From Vampirovibrio sp. (lineage in GTDB: Bacteria > Cyanobacteriota > Vampirovibrionia > Vampirovibrionales > JAJTHC01), in NCBI GenBank assembly GCA_024998755.1, contig JACEUU010000003.1, forward strand, positions 992,001 through 1,056,000: a DNA stretch of 64,000 bases. Reading direction: 5' to 3'. The position numbers and the translations under genes are program-made. The notes below the pieces were generated by a model that was not told the origin of the DNA, searched no databases, and worked only from the letters and a program-made list of their open reading frames with translations. This document shows positions 34,690 through 45,069 of this stretch, piece after piece (position 1 is the stretch's first letter; the number at the start of each line of letters is the position of its first letter).

Positions 34690-35139
34690 ATGATTACCCA
34701 AGAAGACGTACTCGCCTTTGAAAAAACCTTCACCGACAAGAAAACCTATCGCCGATTCCTCTGCATTAAACTCAAAATAATCGACGGTAAAACACAAGCC
34801 GAAATAGCCCAACATACGGGTTTCGGCTTTCGACACGTCCAACGCATTCAAGCCCAAGTTCAACAACACGGACTTTACAGTCTCTATCCTAAAAAAGGGA
34901 TTGTACGCAATAGCCTACTACCCAGTAAACAAGCCGAAATAGACCTACTACAACGCCACAAAGGTAAGGTCGGTATCTACGATTTACACCAGGCACTCAA
35001 CGCACTGGTGGGCAGACCCGTCATCTTTCAAACTGTTTACAACCTGCTCAATCGCCACGATTGGAAGGCAAAAGTACCTCGCCCAGTGCATCCCAACCAT
35101 AATGATGAGGCTCAAACCCTCTTCAAAAAAACTTCCTGA
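34690..35139 (+). CDS. IS630 transposase, N-terminal ORF, copy 2
   Basis: 149 residues, identical to the copy at 31876. Helix-turn-helix DNA-binding part, ending in the A7 run that probably mediates frameshift fusion with the downstream ORF. Confidence 0.88.
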   Translation: MITQEDVLAFEKTFTDKKTYRRFLCIKLKIIDGKTQAEIAQHTGFGFRHVQRIQAQVQQHGLYSLYPKKGIVRNSLLPSKQAEIDLLQRHKGKVGIYDLHQALNALVGRPVIFQTVYNLLNRHDWKAKVPRPVHPNHNDEAQTLFKKTS

Positions 35140-35692
35140 CTTCGTTAACTCTGTTACAAAAACAGTAAAAAAGCCAGTTCGGCTATTTTTTCAGGATGAG
35201 GCGAGGTTTGGCAAAATTTGCCAAGTTCGTAAAGTATGGTTACCCAAGGGTGAACGTTCAGTAGTGGAAGCTCAACATATACGGCAATACCTCTATGCGT
35301 ATAGTACCATGGAACCCAAGACGGGAGAGAGTGTTTCGTTGATTCTTCCGTATGCGGATACGGATTGGATGAACGTATTCTTACGTGAATTAAGTGAGCG
35401 TTACCCTGCAGATGAGATTGTGCTTGTTTTGGATGGTGCAGGTTGGCATAGAAGTGGGGGGCTGGTTGTTCCTGCTAACATTCGGTTGGTTTGTTTACCG
35501 CCGTATAGTCCGCAGTTGAACCCTGTGGAGCAGTTGTGGAAGGGTATTCGGACTCGGTTTTTTGGCAATGCTTATTTTGAGACGTTGGATGCAGTGGAAG
35601 CTCATTTAGTGAAGGCTTTACGCTGGGTAGAGGCTAATACAGCGTGGGTGAAATCGTTCGCCTATTTCCCCTATATTCAACACGCTATTTAA
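35102..35692 (+). CDS. IS630 transposase, catalytic ORF, copy 2
   Basis: 196 residues, identical to the copy at 32288, with all three acidic residues of the DDE triad. Element ends are intact here, so this copy may be mobile. Confidence 0.9.
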   Translation: MMRLKPSSKKLPDFVNSVTKTVKKPVRLFFQDEARFGKICQVRKVWLPKGERSVVEAQHIRQYLYAYSTMEPKTGESVSLILPYADTDWMNVFLRELSERYPADEIVLVLDGAGWHRSGGLVVPANIRLVCLPPYSPQLNPVEQLWKGIRTRFFGNAYFETLDAVEAHLVKALRWVEANTAWVKSFAYFPYIQHAI

Positions 35693-35734
35693 ACTTGGAA
35701 TTGGTATTAGCTGGTTGGTTTGTCAGCATCTGTG

Positions 35735-36658
<924 letters not shown>

Positions 36659-36847
36659 GGTAGGATTTCCTTTGGTAGAAAAATAGGGATTTGGATTTAG
36701 CCTTATGGTACGAACGTTAGAGTTCGGGCATCTGTTCAAATGGCATCCCTTGTAAAACGGTGCTAGTGATCTTGCTGACAATCGGTTGTTTGGAGCCGAG
36801 GGGAATGGACGATCGACTAGCACCGTTTTATTCTACCAACACATAAG
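36659..36847 (-). ncRNA. Candidate bridge-RNA region of IS110 (left end)
   Basis: Non-coding region of 189 bases upstream of the transposase. In the IS110 group this end is known to encode the bridge RNA that pairs with donor and target DNA. It contains a 14-bp perfect inverted repeat, AAAACGGTGCTAGT (36754-36767) and its complement (36816-36829). Position and size fit; the RNA itself is inferred. Confidence 0.45.
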
Positions 36848-36965
36848 GGGACTGCTGTTTGGCAGCCCCCCGACACCCCCCACAAACTTAGGGGTAAACC
36901 CCTAAGTACCCCCAAAAAGACACCCCTCTATGCCACTACGGGCATTGACGAGGGGATGCTCTTGC
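36848..36965 (+). repeat. Right part of the interspersed repeat, split by IS110
   Basis: Continues the repeat seen whole at 25633: GGCAGCCCCCCGACACCCCC hairpin, AGGGGTAAACCCCT hairpin, GGGCATTGACGAGGGGATGC. The left part is at 35711-35726. Confidence 0.8.
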
Positions 36966-37164
36966 CCCTCCGGTGGACGGAACGCAACGGCGACTGCAGG
37001 GCAAACGCGATGGTAAAACAATCAATCTTTGAAATGGTATCAACCTACAACCAATGATTGTTTTTTATGGGTAGGGCTTGTTATTTTCCGTCAATTCCTT
37101 TTAAATGAGAAAGATAGCCCTTACTAAACAATTGACTTCGATCTGCTAGACTGGATTATGACTA

Positions 37165-39405
37165 ATGATGACCACATCTCTACCCGCTACCCTTGTTGAA
37201 GAACAAACTTTATTACCCACTGAAATACTCAATCAACTGGCAAGCCTATTAGGCATTCAAACCGGTTTTACAGATGCCTTCGGTACACAATGCCAAACCC
37301 CACCCCTTGCCTTAGCCAAGTTAATTGGTCTATTACTGCACAGAGAAAAGCCTCCTGAAACAGAGGCTGATTGGCAACACTTATTAACGCAACAACAAAC
37401 CAAATTGGCTGAAAAAGCAGTGCCAGATTATTGGGTTTTAAAAACGTATGAAGCATTACCATTACCCACAGCACAACCCCTAAAAATTAACCGAACGAGT
37501 GCTTTTTCATTGGAAAGAGAATCTGTTACGTTAAACTGGCAATTGCAAATACAACCTGCTGGTGAATTATTCACGGGGCAATGGGTATTACCTTGTTCAG
37601 CAGAAACCACGCATTGGGAAGTTTTGTTACCACCAGAAATTGATGTCCCTTTTGGGTATCATCAGTTGAAAATTTCCACCCTGCAACAAGGAGTTTTAGG
37701 GCAAGTACTAGTACTTTCAACCCCAGCTACTTGTTATATACCCCCAGCCTTGCAAGCAGAAGGGCAAACCACCTGCGGGGTTGCCACCCAACTTTATAGC
37801 CTTAAAACCAAAACCACTTGGGGGATGGGAGATTTTGGTGCGTTGCAAGAAACCCTGACTTGGGCTAATCAAAACAACGTGGGTGCGGTGGGTATTAACC
37901 CCATTCATGAATTATTCCCCCATAATTTACATGAATTTAGCCCGTATGCCCCTTCTAGCCGTCCGTTTTTAAACGCCCTGTATGTTAGCTTACCTTTAGT
38001 ACCAGAATTTGAGTCGCCTACTGTCCAGGCTTGGTTTAAGACGGAAACCATCCAACAAGCGATTGAAACCTTACAAGCCAAAGAACTGGTAGATTATGTG
38101 GGTGTTGGCGAACTAAAAAATGAAGGCTTATGGCAATGTTATCAAGCGTTTTTAGCCACTGAATGGGCGATGAATACCCCTCGTGCTAAAGTCTTTACCG
38201 CTTACTGTGAAGCCGAAGGAGACGACCTATTTCGGCTAGCTCAATACCAAGCAATTGCCCAGTATTTTGCGTCTCAATCTGCTGAAGCATGGGGATGGTG
38301 CGTGTGGGAAGAAGCATTTAGAAACCCGCATTCATCAGCAGTAACAGCCTTAACCCTAAAATTAACTGAGGAAATTCGGTTTTATCAATATCGGCAATGG
38401 GTGGCACATACTCAATTGCAGGGGCTACACACCTATTGCAATCAACAACAATTGCCTGTCGGGCTTTATTTAGATTTAGCCGTTGGGGCAAGTCTTGGTA
38501 GTGCCGATATTTGGGCGAATCAATCACTATATGTAACCAATGCCAGTGTTGGGTGTCCGCCAGATGCGTTTAACCAGCTTGGGCAAAATTGGGGATTGCC
38601 CCCCATGCATCCTAGTGTGTTGGTGAATCAACAATTTCAACCGTTCATTACATTGGTTCGGTCTATTATGAAATACGCAGGGGCGGTTAGAATTGACCAT
38701 GCCTTAGCCCTTTTTCAAGCGTTTTGGATTCCTTCAGGTGAAACAGGGAAAATGGGTGCTTATGTTTCCTATCCAACCGAAGCCTTATTGGCTATTCTAG
38801 CCATTGAAAGCCATGCTTACGAATGTTTGGTAATTGGGGAAGATTTGGGAACTGTACCAGAATGGATTAAGCAAACCTTAAATAGTTGGCATATTTTAAG
38901 TTACCGTATTATGGGGTTTGAACGCCAAAGTAATGGAGAATACTTACCACCCGCCCAATATCCTTCAATGGCGTTGGTAACCGCTTCAACGCATGATTTA
39001 CCGACCGTTCAAGGCTTTTGGCAAGGGGCAGATATTACCTTAAGAAGTGAACTAGCACTATTCCCCACCACTGAAGCCGAACAACAGGAACACGAAGCAC
39101 GCCCCTATGAACGCCAACGGTTGTTGAATGCGTTAATTCACACTGGCTTAATGCCTGCAGGCTTTAGCCACAATCAAGCAGAGTATCCGCTGGATACACC
39201 GTTACCAACGTTGGTTTATGAGGCGGTTCAACGCTTTTTGCAGGCGACCCCAGCCAAATTACACCTTGTAGCGTTAGAAGATGGCTTGGGGCTAACAACG
39301 CAATTAAATATGCCAGGTACCACAACGCAACATCCCAATTGGCGAAGAAAGTTGGGTTTCCCGTTGCAGGAAGCGTTAGACGCTAGCATGGCATGGCGAA
39401 ATTAA
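37165..39405 (+). CDS. malQ: 4-alpha-glucanotransferase (amylomaltase) MalQ
   Basis: 746 residues. A GH77 enzyme that transfers alpha-1,4-glucan chains between maltodextrins. Residues 1-200 form the extra N-terminal domains seen in the long bacterial type. The catalytic part starts near G-V-A-T-Q-L-Y-S-L and W-G-M-G-D-F-G, with S-P-Y-A-P-S-S-R, G-L-Y-L-D-L-A-V-G, nucleophile Asp in V-R-I-D-H-A (about 511), acid Glu in V-I-G-E-D-L-G-T-V-P, and Asp in A-S-T-H-D-L-P-T. Two ATGs are adjacent (37165, 37168). It complements GlgX in alpha-glucan turnover. Confidence 0.95.
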   Translation: MMTTSLPATLVEEQTLLPTEILNQLASLLGIQTGFTDAFGTQCQTPPLALAKLIGLLLHREKPPETEADWQHLLTQQQTKLAEKAVPDYWVLKTYEALPLPTAQPLKINRTSAFSLERESVTLNWQLQIQPAGELFTGQWVLPCSAETTHWEVLLPPEIDVPFGYHQLKISTLQQGVLGQVLVLSTPATCYIPPALQAEGQTTCGVATQLYSLKTKTTWGMGDFGALQETLTWANQNNVGAVGINPIHELFPHNLHEFSPYAPSSRPFLNALYVSLPLVPEFESPTVQAWFKTETIQQAIETLQAKELVDYVGVGELKNEGLWQCYQAFLATEWAMNTPRAKVFTAYCEAEGDDLFRLAQYQAIAQYFASQSAEAWGWCVWEEAFRNPHSSAVTALTLKLTEEIRFYQYRQWVAHTQLQGLHTYCNQQQLPVGLYLDLAVGASLGSADIWANQSLYVTNASVGCPPDAFNQLGQNWGLPPMHPSVLVNQQFQPFITLVRSIMKYAGAVRIDHALALFQAFWIPSGETGKMGAYVSYPTEALLAILAIESHAYECLVIGEDLGTVPEWIKQTLNSWHILSYRIMGFERQSNGEYLPPAQYPSMALVTASTHDLPTVQGFWQGADITLRSELALFPTTEAEQQEHEARPYERQRLLNALIHTGLMPAGFSHNQAEYPLDTPLPTLVYEAVQRFLQATPAKLHLVALEDGLGLTTQLNMPGTTTQHPNWRRKLGFPLQEALDASMAWRN

Positions 39406-39423
39406 TAAACTAAATGTACTGTT

Positions 39424-40580
39424 GAAGTTACGGAATAAGGGTGTGCAGGTGGGAGTAGTGAGTGTTTTTTAATAAAATTCAACCAAAATGCTCAAAAAAC
39501 AGAACAATACCCCTTGTTTCCACTCTTTTCGGATCATAATTACCTAAAAACCATACAAGAATCCACTAAAACCTACCCCCCTCCTCACCAAAAAACCATA
39601 CCGACGACAATTATACCCAAATGCCAAGCCCAAAATCTCCGCAGAAACACGCACTAACCCACGACAAGACACACGAACCTTCTTAAACACCGTCTTCCAA
39701 CCCGCAAACACATGCTCCACCCTAGCCCGAACCTTAGAAACCAACCCATTAAACCGCTTCTGCGAAGCCGTCAACTCAGGCGTTGGTTCATGCTGCTTAC
39801 CCCGAACACGACGCTTAATAATCCTCGGCTGTATCCCCAACGCCTTCAAATCCTTCTCCTTACCCACATACCCACTATCCGCACCAACAGTCTGCTCATC
39901 GCCCACCAGTACAGGCAGTAAACTCTGACTGTCATGCACATTGGCACCAGTAACAACCACCTTGCGAATCAACTTGCTTTTAGCATCTACATTAACCGTG
40001 GCACTGTAACCAAAGCCTTTGTAGCCATAAGTGGCATCAGGGTCGCTCTGGTCTTCAGGCTTTTTTCTCTGTTTGCTATTGGCTTTAATAAAGGTGGCAT
40101 CTACCAAGTTGCCTTCTTTAAGAATGAGGTTGTTCTCTTGGAAGAAGGTGTCTAAGGCTAAGAAAAGGGCTTCTTGGGCTGGGGTGTTTTGCAGTTCGTG
40201 TTGGAAGTTTTCGAGTGTCGTGGCTTCAGGGATGGGGGATTCTAAGGAGAAGCCGAGAAACTTTCGGAAGGAGAGTCTGTCGTGGCATTGAAATTCGGTT
40301 TGTTCATAGGAGAGATTGAACCATATTTTGAGGAGGTTCATTTTGAGCAGTAGTAGGCGTTTGTAGGGTGGTCTGCCGTTGGGTTTGTGGTGGATGTGTG
40401 TTTTGAGGATGGTTTCAAATAGTTGCCATGGTAGGGTTTGGTTCATTTCCTCTAGGAATTTGTGGGTGGGGGTGGCTTGTTGAATTTGGATGTCGGCAAA
40501 GGTAGTCATGGGGGTGGGGTATCCTATGAGAGGTGGAATAATGTCCCTTCTATTTTACCTTGCCCTTTTTCCGTAACTTC
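39424..40580 (-). mobile_element. IS5-family element, copy 3 (complete)
   Basis: 1157 bases with both terminal repeats, flanked by TGTT on each side (4-bp target duplication). It is inserted 18 bases after the malQ stop. Nearly identical to copy 1. Confidence 0.93.
39544..40509 (-). CDS. IS5-family transposase, copy 3
   Basis: 321 residues, full length, with all DDE motifs as in copy 1. It differs from copy 1 by N for K in the F-F-Q-E-N-N-L segment and L for I in S-L-L-P-V-L. Shares both differences with truncated copy 2, so 2 and 3 are closest. Confidence 0.93.
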   Translation of the reverse strand: MTTFADIQIQQATPTHKFLEEMNQTLPWQLFETILKTHIHHKPNGRPPYKRLLLLKMNLLKIWFNLSYEQTEFQCHDRLSFRKFLGFSLESPIPEATTLENFQHELQNTPAQEALFLALDTFFQENNLILKEGNLVDATFIKANSKQRKKPEDQSDPDATYGYKGFGYSATVNVDAKSKLIRKVVVTGANVHDSQSLLPVLVGDEQTVGADSGYVGKEKDLKALGIQPRIIKRRVRGKQHEPTPELTASQKRFNGLVSKVRARVEHVFAGWKTVFKKVRVSCRGLVRVSAEILGLAFGYNCRRYGFLVRRGVGFSGFLYGF

Positions 40581-40613
40581 TGTTCTTTAACCGATTGTCG
40601 TTCCTAGCTTTAG

Positions 40614-40890
40614 ATGGTTGGGGTGTCAGGGGGGTTGCGGTTTGGCAACCCCCCTGACACCCCCAGCAAATTTAAGGGGACTCCACGCCCCCTTAAAAAA
40701 CCCCTCTCAAAGGCTAACTTGTTCCCACGCACGTTGAAAACAGGCTTGACCGGAAGCAAAAGAGGCTCCCTAATTGGTCTGCTTCGCTACGCTCGCACCA
40801 GCCTGTCTTCAACTGCATATGATTTGAAGCTAAAAATCCTAGCAAAAGTGAATAATAATGCACGTTCCACAATGTTGGTTATGAAGCGTA
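40614..40890 (+). repeat. Interspersed gene-end repeat, copy b
   Basis: Begins with a GGGGGGTTGC / GCAACCCCCC hairpin, then an AAGGGG...CCCCTT hairpin, followed by the shared CTCTCAAAGGCTAACTTG and GAAAACAGGCTTGACCGG blocks. It runs up to the stop codon of the gene at 40891. Closely related to copy c at 41870. Confidence 0.85.
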
Positions 40891-41631
40891 TTAAATAAAC
40901 TGGATGGGCGTTACAGGGTCAATAGCAGATTCCGATGGTACGTTGACAACTTTCCCGTAAGAAAGTGGTAATTCAGAAGCCTGACTGGGGGTAGCAGTCG
41001 GGGGAGCTTGCCCAATATTGGGGGCTGGCGATTGCGATTGTTGCCCCATCCCCATTGAAGGTGCAGAAGGGGCTTGAGGGGGTGGCGGCATAGGGGCGGG
41101 CATAACCGAAGCCGAAGCACTTTCCGAAGGGGGCTTCCCCTTTTTCAAAGAAGCAACGGCATAATCTCCCAATTTATAAAGCCCAATAATGGGAAGCAAC
41201 GGTAGTAACGCAATCCCAAATAACGCCTTGCCAATCTTTCCGAAAAAACTAACAGAAGTAGCCCCTTGTTCCGCTTGGCTTAACAGGCTTGGGTTTTGCA
41301 TTGTTTGTGTGGCTTCTACGGGGGAAAGCATGACTCTATCTTGAAGTACTAAGCGTTGTAGCCGTTGAAACGGAGAAGCAGTAGACCGGTTACCTAAATC
41401 AAAGGCATCAGTGGTCATACCCTGTTGTTGCTGAAGCCCATCGGGTAAAAAACCTTGGCGGTTTAGCGGGTTTATAGGCGTTGTTGTTGCCATAAATTTA
41501 CCTGTAAAACTAGAAAGCGAAGCAAATTTACTACTGCTTGAAAACCCACTACTGAAAGAACCACTGTTGTTGGAAGAGGGACTGGTATTGCTAGAAGAAG
41601 AAAAGGAAGAAGAACGAAAAATTTTAGCCAT
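40891..41631 (-). CDS. Ser-rich, Pro-rich single-span membrane protein, unknown
   Basis: 246 residues. The first 45 are almost half Ser (with S-S-F-T-G-K-F at about 40-46). A middle region (residues 60-125) is polar and contains D-A-F-D-L-G-N-R-S. A hydrophobic segment F-G-I-A-L-L-P-L-L-P-I-I-G-L-Y is at about 137-152, then a Pro/Ala/Ser/Gln low-complexity tail. Looks like a membrane-anchored scaffold or surface protein. No family recognised. A TGTAACA motif lies upstream on the coding strand (about 41767-41774). Confidence 0.6.
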   Translation of the reverse strand: MAKIFRSSSFSSSSNTSPSSNNSGSFSSGFSSSSKFASLSSFTGKFMATTTPINPLNRQGFLPDGLQQQQGMTTDAFDLGNRSTASPFQRLQRLVLQDRVMLSPVEATQTMQNPSLLSQAEQGATSVSFFGKIGKALFGIALLPLLPIIGLYKLGDYAVASLKKGKPPSESASASVMPAPMPPPPQAPSAPSMGMGQQSQSPAPNIGQAPPTATPSQASELPLSYGKVVNVPSESAIDPVTPIQFI

Positions 41632-41869
41632 TAGAGTAGCAATCTAAAAAAAATTTGTCCACAAAGTCAAAAAGGAAACCATTCTGCGGAAGTGAAAGTC
41701 TTGAATAACCTTATAGTAGGTAATTTTTTGATAAATGACTACAATTTTTTCCTGTTTACCACTAAATTGTTACATAGCACGGTTTTTTCATCCCCCATTT
41801 TCAGATTAATTGGCGTAAAATCCATACGACTTCCTAACAATAATGTGGATAGGTTAATCACTTCGGTCT

Positions 41870-42149
41870 AGGGCTTTTGTCGGGGGGACTGCTGTTTGGC
41901 AGCCCCCCCGACACCCCCCCGCAAATTTAAGGGGACTCCACGCCCCCTTAAAAAACCCCTCTCAAGGGCTAACTTGTTCCCACGCACGTTGAAAACAGGC
42001 TTGACCGGAAGCAAAAGAGGGCTCCCTAATTGGTATGCTTCGCTACGCTCGCACCAGCCTGTCTTCAACTGCATATGGTTTGAAGCTATAAATCCTAACA
42101 AAAGCTAGCAATAATAGGCGTTCCACATTATTATTATGAAGCATAAAAT
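41870..42149 (+). repeat. Interspersed gene-end repeat, copy c
   Basis: Same layout as copy b: hairpin around CTGCTGTTTGGCAG, AAGGGG/CCCCTT hairpin, then shared blocks ending in a TTATTATGAAGC segment. Ends at the stop codon of the gene at 42150. Its leading hairpin is the type that the IS110 element uses as target. Confidence 0.85.
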
Positions 42150-44939
42150 CTAAATGGGGTTAATGCTAATACCTTCAACGGATTGGTGCAATTGCCCACT
42201 AATACCGTCTAACCGGTCTTCCACTGATTTCAACCCTTTTGCAGAAAGTAGCGGTTTGCCTAGTTGATGAGCTTTTTGCAAATACATTTTTTGTTGCATC
42301 AGTGTACCTGGTTGGTCTGCAACAATATTCGCCATCGCCAAAAATGTTTTTATTTGCCATAGCGGAAGCTTCTGCTTTTGGCTCAAGACTAGCAATTGTT
42401 CCAACGTAGTCAACGCTTCTTGCGGATACCCTTCTTCCCAAGCCAACAAAGCAAAATCCAACTGGTTTTGGCAAGTAATTTCCCATTGGGTATGCGTAGC
42501 ATCCAACTGCAAAGCACGCATAAAACAATGGCGGGTTTTGGTTAAGTCACTCTTTTCCCAAAACAACTTACCCATAGCAGCTAACTGCTGAGACGCTTCC
42601 GCACTGGCGTGAATACTAAGGAATAAATGGTAAGCCTGCTTGTAGGCTTCCAATGCTTTACCTTGTTGAAATTGCCAACGATGGCTGGCTTGCAATACTA
42701 AGCTTTCCGCTTGGAATCGAGCTACTTTTTGCTGCACCGCTTCCGTTGTACCCGCCATTAGCGTTTTTTGCTGAATAGGAAATAACCGAAAAATCGCTTC
42801 GGCATGGTTAAGGGCTAATGTTTCTTGATTGAGTTTGACCAAGATGTTCATTAAATAGTAGTGGCACGTTGCTTGAGTCTCTCTACTTTTTTCTGGCGTG
42901 CTACTGATTATATTTTCCCACTGATTTAACGCTGCCTGAAAAAACTTCATTGCCTTAGCGGGCTGGTCTAAGTGGAGGGCTAGTTCCCCTTGTTTTTGAA
43001 GGGTAGTTGCTTGAAAGATGGCTAATTGATTTGCGGTTAACTTTTTTGATAAAGCACTATCATCCAAACTCGTTTCTAGTGTTTTTAAGGTTTGTTCAGC
43101 CTCTGTAAAACAGGCTTGGGCTAGCCTATAATCTACCAGTTTTAGCAATGTTGAAAAATAGGTATCCGCCTTGTTTTCCTGCTTAGCTTGAGTTATTTTT
43201 TCTAGCAACTCAATTTCTTTAGCGTCTTTCGGTTTTTGATTTAAAACAGGCTTTTTAGAAGCCAACGACTTTTTTTGACCACCTTCCATGGTAGAGGTTG
43301 TGCTAGCTTCCTCTTCAGGCGTTAAAATAGGTTTGCCTGATTGAGTAAAGGCCGTTGGTAAGTTATTGAGAATAGGGGTTGTATAGCCTGCTTGGGGGCT
43401 AGTATTTAAACCCGCTTGAAGTTGTTTACTTAGATCTAAGGCTTTATCTCTATGAAACCGTGCTTCACGGCTTAAGGTTAGCGTATCACTATTACTAAAC
43501 ACCCGTTGTTGCGGAAATAGTAAGGATTGGTCGTTGTAAAACTTGTCTAACTGTTCATGCCAGCTTAATTTATCTTGTACAGAAAGATGTTGAAGAATCC
43601 CTTGCCGAATGGCGGGGAACAATTCAAACAGAATGGTATTTTGCAAAATACTTTGTGAAGAAACCACTCCTTTTTGTTTTCCCCATTGGGCTTCTAAAAA
43701 ATTGAATACCGTTTGGGGTTCAGCCTGTTTGCGTAGAAATGGTTTAATAGTAGATTTTTTAGAAAATTGTAAAAATGTTGGTAAAGAATGAGGTAACAGG
43801 AACTTTAGCACTTGTTCATCAATCGGATGCCGAATAAAGCTCAGCACCATCAAAATCAGCCGTTCTTCTTGGGTTTGTGGCCATTGAAGTAACCAATGGG
43901 CTAAGGCTTCAATCAACACAGGGCAGGTTTCATTCAACACTTGGTTGGGTAACTGCTTACTAGCGGTAGCCAAACGTTTTTGATAATCCAGTTCTAGCAA
44001 TGGCAAGCTTTCAGCAGATTTTTTGGCTAGTTGGCATAGTAATTGCACAACCCACGGTTTACCTTGGCTAGCTTTCAGCAGCGTTGAAAACAGGACTTCT
44101 AGCGTTTGGTTATTTTCCAACTTAGGGGTGGTACGGTCTGTAATTTGCTGGATAGTTTGGGCATCAAAATTACCCAAGTGGAGTTCTAAAATACTTTGGG
44201 GTGGTGCTTTTAAATCTGCATAAGGCTGCTTTTTGCTAGCAATGGCAATTTTAATGTTTGATTGGCTCAGCAAGAAGTTGAAGGTTTCTTTTAATACGGG
44301 GGCTTCTAACCGTTCTTGCGAACTAACAAACGGGTCAATGTCATCTAACACCAAGAAAATGGGAGCATTTTTGCTGTTTGCCATCAGCGGTTCAAGGCGT
44401 TGAAACGTTTTTTCACGGTCGTAGCTGGATTGCAGCTTAATGGGGTCTTCTTTAGCAGGGGCAATTGATTCTTTAAGGGGTAAGCTACCCACTTCAGGGT
44501 TGCTTTCTAGCAGGCACACTAATTGTCGTAAAATGGTTTCGCAAAGAGAAGCAGCACTAGAATAAGCAGAAATTTCAAACCAAATTAATTGCTCTATACC
44601 GCCACCCATTAATTCCGCCACACCCCGCAATAACGAGGTTTTACCACTACCCGGTTCGCCTGTAACCAAGATAAGTTGCGTATAAGCACTATTTAAACCT
44701 TCAACCAATTGCCATAGTAAGGGTTGCCTATCTTTAAAAACGAGAGGCTGATAGCCTATACACCGCTTACAAATAGCCAGTGGGCTTAAGTTTCTACGCC
44801 GTTCAGAGGTTTCAGCTTCTTCGTTCAGCTTACGTTTAGGCACAAAATTCCCCGAACGTAAGCGTTCAATAACCGCTTGGCTAATAAAGCGGAGCGGTTG
44901 CGATGAATTGGTTTGATTATCTGGCTGGTAAATCATCAT
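42150..44939 (-). CDS. P-loop (AAA_16/STAND-like) ATPase with C-terminal TPR-type repeats
   Basis: 929 residues. After a polar N-terminus with a C-K-R-C pair (about residues 59-62), the NTPase domain starts: Walker A G-E-P-G-S-G-K-T-S (about 95-103) and Walker B F-L-V-L-D-D-I-D (about 196-203). Residues about 230-440 look like the lid and winged-helix parts of a STAND-type switch. The C-terminal 350 residues are helical with Ala/Leu-spaced repeats (A-M-K-F-F-Q-A-A-L, A-L-T-T-L-E-Q-L-L), consistent with TPRs. STAND proteins act as signal-sensing or defence switches, but no effector domain is recognisable here. Starts with two adjacent ATGs. Confidence 0.65.
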   Translation of the reverse strand: MMIYQPDNQTNSSQPLRFISQAVIERLRSGNFVPKRKLNEEAETSERRRNLSPLAICKRCIGYQPLVFKDRQPLLWQLVEGLNSAYTQLILVTGEPGSGKTSLLRGVAELMGGGIEQLIWFEISAYSSAASLCETILRQLVCLLESNPEVGSLPLKESIAPAKEDPIKLQSSYDREKTFQRLEPLMANSKNAPIFLVLDDIDPFVSSQERLEAPVLKETFNFLLSQSNIKIAIASKKQPYADLKAPPQSILELHLGNFDAQTIQQITDRTTPKLENNQTLEVLFSTLLKASQGKPWVVQLLCQLAKKSAESLPLLELDYQKRLATASKQLPNQVLNETCPVLIEALAHWLLQWPQTQEERLILMVLSFIRHPIDEQVLKFLLPHSLPTFLQFSKKSTIKPFLRKQAEPQTVFNFLEAQWGKQKGVVSSQSILQNTILFELFPAIRQGILQHLSVQDKLSWHEQLDKFYNDQSLLFPQQRVFSNSDTLTLSREARFHRDKALDLSKQLQAGLNTSPQAGYTTPILNNLPTAFTQSGKPILTPEEEASTTSTMEGGQKKSLASKKPVLNQKPKDAKEIELLEKITQAKQENKADTYFSTLLKLVDYRLAQACFTEAEQTLKTLETSLDDSALSKKLTANQLAIFQATTLQKQGELALHLDQPAKAMKFFQAALNQWENIISSTPEKSRETQATCHYYLMNILVKLNQETLALNHAEAIFRLFPIQQKTLMAGTTEAVQQKVARFQAESLVLQASHRWQFQQGKALEAYKQAYHLFLSIHASAEASQQLAAMGKLFWEKSDLTKTRHCFMRALQLDATHTQWEITCQNQLDFALLAWEEGYPQEALTTLEQLLVLSQKQKLPLWQIKTFLAMANIVADQPGTLMQQKMYLQKAHQLGKPLLSAKGLKSVEDRLDGISGQLHQSVEGISINPI

Positions 44940-45069
44940 CTATTGAACACTATGAATCCTTTTAGGGCGTGCAATGAACTCGTTTTTTTTGTAAACTTAA
45001 GATTAATGATAGCTTTTTTCAAAATAGTCTATACGTCTTTTCCTTCTTTCGGTTGAATGGTGAATTTCA

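Larger units (their letters stand above)
34624..35706 (+). mobile_element. IS630-family element, copy 2 (complete)
   Basis: 1083 bases from TACCAATTCCAAGTTTAAAT to its complement, flanked by TTA on both sides. It is inserted directly against the MITE, sharing one TTA with it. It carries two overlapping ORFs identical to those of copy 1. Confidence 0.92.
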
